A stretch of DNA of 8,000 nucleotides from the NCBI GenBank assembly GCA_001787475.1, contig MFXB01000012.1, positions 1-8,000 on the forward strand. The letters are read 5' to 3'. Every line of letters starts with the position of its first letter. The first letter of the stretch is position 1. Below are positions 1 through 6,342 of the stretch, one piece after another. A program made the position numbers and the translations under genes. The notes under the pieces were generated by a model that did no database searches, was not told the DNA's origin, and was given only the letters and a program-made list of their open reading frames with translations. The DNA comes from Candidatus Peregrinibacteria bacterium RIFCSPLOWO2_01_FULL_48_20. Lineage in GTDB: Bacteria > Patescibacteriota > Gracilibacteria > UBA1369 > 2-02-FULL-48-14.

Positions 1-1127
1 TTATCGCTATTTTCCAAAGCATTGTGCACGGTGGCCTGATAGACTTCCAAAACTTCTTCGGCGGCCTCCGTCTCACCTTGTGCCAACAAAACCTGTGCTT
101 CATTCAAGCGATTTTCCGCTTGCTGCACGAGAAGTTCTTCTTTTGCTTCACTCGAAAAAGTGAGCGAAATTTGCACATTTTCACGGAAAGTTTTCAAAAA
201 GTAGAGAGGGTTGCCTGGCAAAATCACTGCCCTGTCGACGTTTTCTTGTTTATAACTTTCATCGAGCTGACGCGCATAGGATTTTCCATAAGCCAGATTA
301 AAACTCCACCACACATCGTCGCTAATTTCGGGAGGAAGCGACTCCATGTTGACTTCTTCCCCTGCCAGTAGCGTAGCTCCTTGTCCAAGAATTCCTTCAT
401 AAGAACCCGTTGCCGTATGCACATTCACCGCAATCAAATTGCGCGCCACAGAAATTTGAGTTCCGTCGTCGGTGGTAATATCAAAACTGGCCCGACTGTC
501 CACGGTGGTACTGCCCTCGGGAAACTCTACGGTAAAAGTTGATTCGCTGGAAACAAGGTTTAAAACCTGAACCCAAAGCCGACCGCTTTCCAAACGGAGC
601 TTCACTTGAGTATCGGCTCGATTTTTAGGATCAATTTGCGTGTCTACAATGTCCACTTGGCTGCCGGGACCCAAAGTCACGCGGCTGTCATCCAAAAAAT
701 AAAGATGTGCCATGGCATCTTCGCCCGTACTGATCTGATCTCCCGTTTGTAAAAGCACACGATCTTCCACCCTGTTGCCATTCACCAGAACCTCGCCTTC
801 CACCACTTCAAGAAGATTGGTGCTGGAGGCGGACGCGCTCGGTGTCATTTCCAGAATGGGCGTGAAAGTCACTCCTAAAATCAAAAGTAAGGTGGCACCG
901 GCCAAAAGCCTTCGGCTGAAAAAAGAGGTGGCGGGAATACGATCGGGCAAAACGTCCAAAATTCTTTCCTTAAACTGAACTCGTTTCAATCGAGAAAGAG
1001 GCGTTTTTTGATTGCGCAAAACAGAAAGTATCGGTTGGTACACGCTGAGCTCACGCTCCGGCAGTTTACCCTGGAGGCGGCTCCAAATGCGTTTTTTGGC
1101 GTCATTAATCTGTGCGTCGTTCAGCAT
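1..1127 (-). CDS. FecR/DUF5667 membrane protein, probable anti-sigma partner of the ECF factor (3' end outside window)
   Basis: 375 residues are visible from the ATG at 1127, and the frame is still open at base 1. Residues 1-72 are a basic, probably cytoplasmic segment. Residues about 74-92 (LLAGATLLLILGV core) form one transmembrane helix. Residues about 103-240 look like a FecR domain: VVEGEVLVNG, then LLQTGDQISTGEDA, then FLDDSRVTLGPGSQVDI. From about residue 303 a DUF5667-like helical module begins (PGNPLYFLKTFRENVQ, then AENRLNEAQVLLAQGETEAAEEVLE). The ATG at 1127 is the first ATG, GTG or TTG after an in-frame stop; no Shine-Dalgarno is evident. FecR-type proteins downstream of ECF genes are commonly anti-sigma factors or signal transducers, so the same role is inferred here. 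The N-terminal part shows no HxxxCxxC zinc anti-sigma motif, so sigma binding is not shown directly. Domain recognition is fairly secure; the regulatory role is moderate. Confidence 0.8.
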   Translation of the reverse strand, partial: MLNDAQINDAKKRIWSRLQGKLPERELSVYQPILSVLRNQKTPLSRLKRVQFKERILDVLPDRIPATSFFSRRLLAGATLLLILGVTFTPILEMTPSASASSTNLLEVVEGEVLVNGNRVEDRVLLQTGDQISTGEDAMAHLYFLDDSRVTLGPGSQVDIVDTQIDPKNRADTQVKLRLESGRLWVQVLNLVSSESTFTVEFPEGSTTVDSRASFDITTDDGTQISVARNLIAVNVHTATGSYEGILGQGATLLAGEEVNMESLPPEISDDVWWSFNLAYGKSYARQLDESYKQENVDRAVILPGNPLYFLKTFRENVQISLTFSSEAKEELLVQQAENRLNEAQVLLAQGETEAAEEVLEVYQATVHNALENSD

Positions 1128-1142
1128 AAGCGTAATATTGTT

Positions 1143-1155
1143 GTGGCTTCGCCAC
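1143..1155. repeat. Short perfect hairpin, 5-bp stem with TTC/GAA loop, in the sigma to anti-sigma gap
   Basis: On the plus strand this reads GTGGC-TTC-GCCAC; on the transcribed strand it reads GTGGC-GAA-GCCAC. It lies 15 nt upstream of the FecR-protein start codon, inside the presumed sigma/anti-sigma transcript, so it could affect ribosome loading or mRNA stability of the second gene. The T6 run that follows it is on the plus strand only, so it is not a terminator for the minus-strand genes. Confidence 0.5.
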
Positions 1156-1169
1156 TTTTTTGCATAGCA

Positions 1170-1182
1170 GACACTTCGTGTC
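1170..1182. repeat. Second short hairpin, 5-bp stem with TTC/GAA loop, same gap
   Basis: Plus strand GACAC-TTC-GTGTC; transcribed strand GACAC-GAA-GTGTC. It lies 14 nt from the neighbouring hairpin. The stem sequence differs but the loop triplet and stem length are the same. The rest of the 88-nt gap shows no recognisable gene; a weaker 4-bp stem follows the sigma stop codon. Function unknown. Confidence 0.5.
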
Positions 1183-1215
1183 CGGCCTGTTTAAAACGGA
1201 GACCGCCGTGATTTA

Positions 1216-1812
1216 TTACAAAAACTCCGGCTGCACTCCTTTTTCTTGGAGCAGGACTTTGAGCTCTTTGAGAGCCCTAAATTGAAGGACACGAACGTTC
1301 CCTTCACGTTCGTTCATAATTTCAGCGATTTCAGTATTGGAAAGACCGATTAAAAACTTTAAAGTCACCACCTGTCTGTAAGGTTCTTTCAGGTGATCCA
1401 CCGCTTCCCTCACAAGATCGGAAGTCATACTTTTTTCCGTAAGCACCTTGGGAGCGGCCTTTTCGGACGAATCTTCCAACTCTTCCGTGATTTCAGATAA
1501 GGGACGATGCGAACGACGATGATCAATCACAATATTGTGAGCGATTTTGAAAACCCACGCCGAAAATTGAACGTCCCGTTTTTCATACTTTTCGAGATTG
1601 ATCCACGCCTTGATGAAGACTATTTCCACCAAATCATCCACTTCCGACGGCGCAACGCGAAAATAAACATAACGATAAATGCGATCAAAAAAATGATCAT
1701 ATAAACGAGCAAAAGCGTCTTTGTCCCCTTCTTGGGCTCGAAGCACCAAAGCATCAACATCAAAGTTTTGTGGCGCAGTGTCGTTCATGGAGTGGAATTG
1801 CGTAGTGGCCAT
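1216..1812 (-). CDS. RNA polymerase sigma factor, ECF (sigma-70 family, RpoE-like)
   Basis: This 198-residue protein has the two-domain layout and size of ECF sigma factors, which direct RNA polymerase to promoters of a stress or envelope regulon. Residues about 33-101 form region 2: DAFARLYDHFFDRIYRYVY, then DDLVEIVFIKAW, then FSAWVFKIAHNIVIDHRR, the last being the -10 recognition segment. An acidic linker (about 102-130) leads to region 4 (about 135-187), whose helix-turn-helix is GLSNTEIAEIMNEREGNVR followed by FRALKEL. Sigma region 3 is absent, as expected. The ATG at 1812 is used; a second ATG at codon 9 is possible because neither has a clear Shine-Dalgarno and residues 1-18 are not conserved-looking. 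The downstream FecR/DUF5667 gene is the probable antagonist. Target promoters cannot be read from this window. Family assignment is secure. Confidence 0.93.
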   Translation of the reverse strand: MATTQFHSMNDTAPQNFDVDALVLRAQEGDKDAFARLYDHFFDRIYRYVYFRVAPSEVDDLVEIVFIKAWINLEKYEKRDVQFSAWVFKIAHNIVIDHRRSHRPLSEITEELEDSSEKAAPKVLTEKSMTSDLVREAVDHLKEPYRQVVTLKFLIGLSNTEIAEIMNEREGNVRVLQFRALKELKVLLQEKGVQPEFL

Positions 1813-1822
1813 ATTCTACACC

Positions 1823-1839
1823 ACTGCACGAAGTGCAGT
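1823..1839. repeat. Perfect 7-bp hairpin with GAA/TTC loop in the sigma gene leader
   Basis: Plus strand ACTGCAC-GAA-GTGCAGT; on the sense strand of the sigma gene the loop is TTC. It ends 10 nt before the sigma ATG and would sit in the leader, where it could mask the initiation region. No T tract follows it on the minus strand, so it is unlikely to be an intrinsic terminator for the upstream SLH gene. Confidence 0.5.
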
Positions 1840-1864
1840 CTATAAAAGAAGACGTACGTCGCAA
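1837..1864 (-). promoter_or_regulatory. Weak candidate promoter for the sigma operon
   Basis: On the minus strand TTGCGA (1864-1859) and TAGACT (1842-1837) are 16 nt apart, each matching four of six positions of the sigma-70 consensus. The alternative -10, TATAGA, would leave a 14-nt spacer. No ECF-type GGAAC -35 element is seen here. If real, transcription would start within the leader hairpin. Such matches arise easily by chance. Confidence 0.2.
1851..1860. promoter_or_regulatory. 10-bp perfect palindrome GACGTACGTC
   Basis: This self-complementary 10-mer lies in the 65-bp gap between the SLH gene and the sigma gene, between the candidate -35 and -10 elements. The position would suit a dimeric repressor operator, but no regulator is identified and only one copy is seen. 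Confidence 0.2.
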
Positions 1865-1877
1865 GAAATTCTTACGG

Positions 1878-4589
1878 CTACCTCATCGGCCAGGCATCCC
1901 AATCAATAAGAGCGCATTGAGCGGCCGTCATTTCGAAACCGGCTTCTCCGTAATTCATTATATTTCCGGGTTCTTTTCCGCCCTGACTCACCGCTGTTGC
2001 ATTGTCATCCTCGGAAGCATTGGGATTGTAATCTTTAATTACATTTTTGCTGAGCATATGCATCAGTTCATGGACCAAGGTCGTTTGATCGCCATCTCGA
2101 GATTCATCAATCGTAATGTTACGGGGATCACTGGCCCGAGACCAACCGGAAGTCACCCAATTACCGGTCGCCTCATCGGGAATACTCGCCTGAGGAATGT
2201 AAAAGACGGGGATACAGTCCGCCGAACCATATGCAGCTGACAGCGCGCGTGACTCGCTCTGTTCAATAACATCATCTTCTGTATCTGTTACTCCATCTAC
2301 TCCCGTTGCAGCGGTGACCGTCTGCCAATCGGCACGACTGAGCTCACGAAAATTGATTGCAAATTCAAGAAAGTAAGGACAGTTACAAGAAGCGGCCGCC
2401 ACCGCAAAAGCGGTCTCTGCCTTGGCAATTTCCGCATTGATATCGGCTTCCGTCATCGCACTACCATCTCCACTGTCGGCTCCTTCCAGAATAAAAATGT
2501 CCAAACACACCTCTTTTGTGCCTTTCACGACCACCGCCGGCTGAGCCGCCGCTTGCTGTAAAAGAATATTTTGAATGGGAGCTTCATCCGTGGTGGTGAT
2601 GCTGGCATCTTCCGCATAAATGGTCCCGTCTCCAATCACCGCACCGGTGAAATAAAGATCGGCCACATGAACATATTGATCGGTAGTCTCGCCCGTGGTC
2701 GTTTGACCGTTCACGGTAATCATTCCGTCAGACAAACTGACGGTGGGTGTATTCATGAAATTATCCGTGCCTTCCGTGGCTTCTTCAAACTGCAAAGTGC
2801 CGGAATTGTAAACGATGGAAACCTCATATTCACCCAAACTACCCTCATCACCCATATTGATGTAAAGGGGCACGGTAACGCTTTCATCCTCGGCAAGGCC
2901 TCGGGGAATGCCGAGCATCACGGAATCAAAAAAGAATTCCACGCTTTCGGATAAATCATCAAAAGTGCTGTCACCGGTAACCGTGACTACGGCGTCCCCA
3001 ACTTCGGATGCGTAAAGACTCACGTCCCAAACCCCGCGTTCTTCATCGAGCGTCGCAAAAACTTCGCCCAAAGTGGATTCAAAAGTCAGATCGCTCTCAT
3101 CCAAATAAGTGACCACGTTTCCGTAAGCATCTTCAAGAATCACTTCAAACCGAGCGCTGTGATCCTCATTTTCAAAAGGGTATGAAACATTCAAAATTTC
3201 CATCGATTCGACATCACCCGCACCAAAACTCGCCTCGGTGGAATAAATTTCTCCAGTGTCTTCATCGAGGATATAAACACCGTACGTCGCGGCTTTGTAA
3301 GAAGTGAAAGTAAGTTCGTAAACGCCCGCTTCGGTTTCACCCATATCAAAGGATTCGTAGCTGTGCGGCGTCATAACCATAGCCACTAAACTATGACCGG
3401 TCGCTGGTTCAAAATCCCCGTCAATCAAAGTAAGGAAAACGGACAGCGGAGACCCGTCCGCATTCACCGGACCGCTTTGATAAACGTCCGCAAAAAAGAT
3501 GCCGGTATTGTCGCCAGTTTCCACGTCATCGTACTCATCTCCGCCGGCAAAATAATCGGTGCCGTCGTAGCACAAAATTTCACCGTCCACATCGGTGGGC
3601 CAACAAATCACACTGTATTCCGCACGAAGCTCCTCGGTGAAAGCCAGCAAATCGGTTTCTTGCGCTTCATCGTAACAACTCATCTTTCCAAAACGATAAA
3701 TATCCCCGTCCTCCACGGCAAAAAGTTCTTCCAACTCCTTTTCACTGTATGAAGACAATTCCTCACGGAGCTCTTCATAAAATTCTTCCTGATCGGAGTA
3801 ATAACAATAATGTTCCTGGTAATAATCATCGGCAAAAATTGTAAAGCCTTCCGGGAAAGGACCGGCTTCTCCATAGGGACCGTCCGGACCAAAAACACCG
3901 CCGGGACCAAACGTTCCGTCGTAAGGAATGTCATTCGCTTCAAGATAGTATTCAATGTAGTCTTCGGAATACTCGGAAATCGGCAAATCCTCCACTTGTT
4001 CGTTGCGGAAAATAAGTTCGGCAATATCCCCGCGCGTCATCAGTGAAGCAATGTCTTCCTCGGGAACAATGTTCGTTTCTTCTCCCACTTCCAGATAGGG
4101 CTCATACCAATCGCCTTCGGTTTCCTCGAGTTCCCAATCCATTACTTCGCCCAAAATTTTGAGCGCTTCCACTTCGTTGATGGTTTGATCGGGCTTAAAC
4201 GTGCCGTCGGGATAACCTCCAATCCAGCCCTCCTCTTTGGCCTGACACACATAATCGGTGTACCACTCGCCTTCGGAAACATCGGGAAAACACGAATCGT
4301 AAGAGCCCTCATCGGCTTCGCCCGTTCCTTCCAAAATAATCTTTAAAAATTCCGCACGATTGATGGATTGACCGGGCCGATAATCACGCAAGCCCTCTTC
4401 ATTTTCATAGCCTTCAATAACTCCGGTGTTATAAAGAAAATAAATGGCATAATAATTTTCCTCCTCCAAACCGACGTCCGAAAACATAAGATTATTGATT
4501 TGCAAGGTATCATCTTCAGCCACTACGCTGATGCTGAAAACCGACGCGCTAATAAAAAGAGCGAAAATGGAAAAAATAAGTTTTTTCAT
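1878..4589 (-). CDS. Secreted SLH-domain multidomain surface protein with C-terminal metallopeptidase-like domain
   Basis: 903 residues. Residues 1-24 are a signal peptide (MKK, hydrophobic core, VVA before EDD). SLH repeats lie at about 36-88 (INRAEFLKI), 100-150 (YPDGTFKPDQTIN) and, degenerate, 161-196 (MTRGDIAEL); SLH repeats attach proteins to cell-wall polymers or S-layers. Residues 226-249 are a Gly/Pro-rich hinge and about 200-360 a very acidic, Tyr-rich stretch with Cys 262, 305, 329 and 340. Beta-sandwich modules follow: one at about 363-455, an invasin-like Ig at about 462-540 (EDAYGNVVTYL) and a cohesin-like module at about 560-675. Residues about 686-903 hold HELMH (840-844) and a Met-turn-like GNIMNYG (875-881), followed by TAAQ as in metzincins. 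No histidine follows H844, so the third zinc ligand is unclear. It starts 24 nt after the radical SAM gene, with no clear Shine-Dalgarno. Likely cell-surface; substrate unknown. Confidence 0.85.
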   Translation of the reverse strand: MKKLIFSIFALFISASVFSISVVAEDDTLQINNLMFSDVGLEEENYYAIYFLYNTGVIEGYENEEGLRDYRPGQSINRAEFLKIILEGTGEADEGSYDSCFPDVSEGEWYTDYVCQAKEEGWIGGYPDGTFKPDQTINEVEALKILGEVMDWELEETEGDWYEPYLEVGEETNIVPEEDIASLMTRGDIAELIFRNEQVEDLPISEYSEDYIEYYLEANDIPYDGTFGPGGVFGPDGPYGEAGPFPEGFTIFADDYYQEHYCYYSDQEEFYEELREELSSYSEKELEELFAVEDGDIYRFGKMSCYDEAQETDLLAFTEELRAEYSVICWPTDVDGEILCYDGTDYFAGGDEYDDVETGDNTGIFFADVYQSGPVNADGSPLSVFLTLIDGDFEPATGHSLVAMVMTPHSYESFDMGETEAGVYELTFTSYKAATYGVYILDEDTGEIYSTEASFGAGDVESMEILNVSYPFENEDHSARFEVILEDAYGNVVTYLDESDLTFESTLGEVFATLDEERGVWDVSLYASEVGDAVVTVTGDSTFDDLSESVEFFFDSVMLGIPRGLAEDESVTVPLYINMGDEGSLGEYEVSIVYNSGTLQFEEATEGTDNFMNTPTVSLSDGMITVNGQTTTGETTDQYVHVADLYFTGAVIGDGTIYAEDASITTTDEAPIQNILLQQAAAQPAVVVKGTKEVCLDIFILEGADSGDGSAMTEADINAEIAKAETAFAVAAASCNCPYFLEFAINFRELSRADWQTVTAATGVDGVTDTEDDVIEQSESRALSAAYGSADCIPVFYIPQASIPDEATGNWVTSGWSRASDPRNITIDESRDGDQTTLVHELMHMLSKNVIKDYNPNASEDDNATAVSQGGKEPGNIMNYGEAGFEMTAAQCALIDWDAWPMR
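3843..3911 (-). repeat. Gly/Pro-rich FGPxG repeat segment encoded within the SLH protein
   Basis: Residues 227-249 contain short aromatic-Gly-Pro units: FGPGG, FGPDG, then PYGEAGPFPEG. The DNA shows recurring GGTCC-type codon pairs. The segment separates the SLH repeats and following acidic stretch from downstream modules and is probably a flexible or extended spacer. It is too short to call collagen-like. Confidence 0.5.
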
Positions 4590-4613
4590 AGCATGGGGTA
4601 AAACGTTTTGAGC

Positions 4614-5513
4614 TTACTCCATGCACTTCAAATTGGAAACATATTGTCCGCAATTGCTCCCGATGGTGTTTTCTTCCAACTCCCCGATGCTCACAATGGT
4701 GTCGAAACCCAGTTTTCGGCACTCTTTTAAAAGTTCTTGAACGCGGCCTTCCTGCTCATGATGCAACAAATTTACCAATCCCATGCTGCGCGCTTTTTCG
4801 GTGGGATTGAGCGGCGTGAATTTCAGTACAAACCGAGTGGGATCGAAGTACTTCACAATCACCGCGGGATTAATTGGATAAGCTTCCATCACAATAAAAT
4901 TAAGTGTGATTTTACGGTCGCCCGTTTCAAAAAACTCACGCCCGAAATCCGCGATGTTTTTGAAACTCATTTTGGACGTGGGGATAAGTTTGTCGCGCTT
5001 TTTAACGTCGGTCGTATGAATGGAAAATTGCATTTGAAAATGACCGCCGCCATAATATTTCTTCTTGATTTTAATGAGGCGATCAAAAAATCCCCATGTG
5101 TTTTTCGGACCGATGGTGGAAAGTGACGGCAACAAACCGGGTGCCTCATAACGGCTTGGCAAAGCCTCTAAAACATCCAGAACGGCGGGATTAAATGCCG
5201 GCTCCCCCATCCGCGTGAATTGAATTTTAAACTTTTTTACGGGAATTTTTCGATCCGGAAAGTGACGATCGACGATCGTATCGATTTGCTCAAAAATTTC
5301 TTCCTTGCTGAGCATGCCGCAATAATTTTTTCCGGCATCGCACATAAGGCATTTCACGGGACAACCCAAAAGACAAGAAACCACAATCACCATTTTTTCT
5401 TCGAGTGGAAGACCGGGATCGCGCGATTCAACAAATTCCAAAAAATAGTCGCGGAGCTTGGCAACGTAGAGACGCGCCACTTTATCATTTCCGATTTCTT
5501 GAACGATTTGCAT
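4614..5513 (-). CDS. RlmN/Cfr-like radical SAM protein lacking the N-terminal accessory domain
   Basis: 299 residues. The CxxxCxxC iron-sulfur motif is CPVKCLMC (Cys 51, 55, 58). The RlmN/Cfr pattern continues in order: FTRMGEPAFN (99-108), LSTIGP (131-136), FSIHTTD then RDKLIP (163-178), FIVMEAYPIN (206-215), FTPLNP (232-237) and NCGQY with Cys 288. That last cysteine matches the one methylated in RlmN (CGQL motif). RlmN methylates C2 of A2503 in 23S rRNA. Family members are usually near 350 residues or more; here only about 50 residues precede the cluster, so the accessory N-terminal domain is missing. The residue seven before the first cluster Cys, a catalytic Cys in RlmN and Cfr, is Val 44; Cys 47 lies nearby. 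The substrate is therefore uncertain. The start overlaps the flavoprotein gene by 29 nt; no Shine-Dalgarno is seen. Confidence 0.8.
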   Translation of the reverse strand: MQIVQEIGNDKVARLYVAKLRDYFLEFVESRDPGLPLEEKMVIVVSCLLGCPVKCLMCDAGKNYCGMLSKEEIFEQIDTIVDRHFPDRKIPVKKFKIQFTRMGEPAFNPAVLDVLEALPSRYEAPGLLPSLSTIGPKNTWGFFDRLIKIKKKYYGGGHFQMQFSIHTTDVKKRDKLIPTSKMSFKNIADFGREFFETGDRKITLNFIVMEAYPINPAVIVKYFDPTRFVLKFTPLNPTEKARSMGLVNLLHHEQEGRVQELLKECRKLGFDTIVSIGELEENTIGSNCGQYVSNLKCME

Positions 5514-6342
5514 TGCTTAGTTGATGGATGATTTGCATGGCCGCCATTAAGCCTTCCCCCGCGGCAATTTGCGACTGACGGATGGCGAAGTGCTTGACGT
5601 CGCCGGCGAAGTATAAGCCCTTTATGCGCTTTTGCATACCGATTTTCGGCATTTGAACGTGCCGTCCAACGGCGACCAAAACTGCGTCCACTTTGAATTG
5701 TCTTTGAGTGCAGTCCACAAGCAAACCTTTTTCGCCAAGGCCGATCTTTTTTACGCAAACATTTTCATAAACCGGAATGCCGCTCTTTCCCGCACGGCTC
5801 TTTAAAACGGGCAAAGCGGCGCCTTCCCCGCGCGTAATGAGAATGGACCGGAAGCCTCGACCGGACAAATTGAGGGCATAATCAAAACCCACGTCCCCTC
5901 CGCCCACAACAAGAATTTTTCCTTTATTAAAATTTTTCAAGAGATCCGCCAACTCATAAAAAACTTTTTTCCCGGCCAACTTTTTTTCTCCCGAAACTTC
6001 CAAAAGATCCGCTTCGGTCCCGGTGGCCAAAAGAACCGTTCGCGCAAAATAATTTTTCTTTTTTGTTCGCACGGAAAAAGTCCGGCCTTTTTGAATTTCC
6101 AAAACTTCGCCTCTCACAAGCGGCACCGAAAAATCCTCCAATTGTTTTTGGAATTCCATCACCATTTCAGCGCCGCACGGCGAATGAAAACCCAAATAAT
6201 TTTCAACGCAATTCGCATTGCGAAGGAGCCCGCCGGCTTCATTTTTTTCGATCAAAAGTACCTTCAGTCCCGCACGTGAAAGTTGCACGCCGGCACTCAT
6301 TCCGGCCGGTCCGGCCCCAACAATAATAGAATCGTAAATCAT
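5485..6342 (-). CDS. Thioredoxin-reductase-like FAD/NAD(P)-dependent oxidoreductase without the CxxC motif
   Basis: 285 residues, slightly shorter than typical thioredoxin reductase (about 310-320). Visible motifs are the N-terminal FAD-binding GAGPAG (9-14), GGLL then ENYLGF (37-52), LLATG (104-108), a second dinucleotide fold with GGGDVG (147-152), VAVGR (223-227) and the C-terminal FAD motif LYFAGDV (243-249), then RQSQIAAGEG. Where true thioredoxin reductases have the redox pair (CxxCD), this protein reads VFYELAD (127-133), so it cannot work by the standard disulfide mechanism. It more likely passes electrons from NAD(P)H through FAD to another acceptor. Its ATG overlaps the upstream hydrolase stop as ATGA, and its 3' end overlaps the radical SAM gene. 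A role as electron donor to that iron-sulfur enzyme is inferred from position only. Fold assignment is secure; partner unknown. Confidence 0.85.
   Translation of the reverse strand: MIYDSIIVGAGPAGMSAGVQLSRAGLKVLLIEKNEAGGLLRNANCVENYLGFHSPCGAEMVMEFQKQLEDFSVPLVRGEVLEIQKGRTFSVRTKKKNYFARTVLLATGTEADLLEVSGEKKLAGKKVFYELADLLKNFNKGKILVVGGGDVGFDYALNLSGRGFRSILITRGEGAALPVLKSRAGKSGIPVYENVCVKKIGLGEKGLLVDCTQRQFKVDAVLVAVGRHVQMPKIGMQKRIKGLYFAGDVKHFAIRQSQIAAGEGLMAAMQIIHQLSNANRSRNRK

Noticed and set aside
224..424. Minus-strand 66-codon frame within the FecR/DUF5667 gene
   Set aside because: It is an alternative frame of a longer continuous coding region with recognisable domains.
1143..1161. Plus-strand intrinsic terminator (hairpin followed by T6)
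   Set aside because: The stem is only 5 bp and there is no plus-strand gene upstream to terminate; on the minus strand the run is A6.
1195..1212. Terminator after the sigma gene (ACGG and CCGT stem followed by TTTT on the minus strand)
   Set aside because: A 4-bp stem with a 6-base loop is too weak, and the next gene in the same direction appears to belong to the same operon.
1833..2240. Plus-strand open frame of 135 codons opposite the peptidase-like domain
   Set aside because: It is antisense to the SLH protein gene, with a motif-free translation; it is a shadow of the real gene.
4737..5126. Plus-strand open frame of 129 codons opposite the radical SAM gene
   Set aside because: It is antisense to a gene with a full set of conserved radical SAM motifs and has no features of its own.
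5485..6342. Calling the flavoprotein trxB
   Set aside because: The redox-active CxxC pair that defines thioredoxin reductase is replaced by VFYELAD, so the gene symbol would be misleading.
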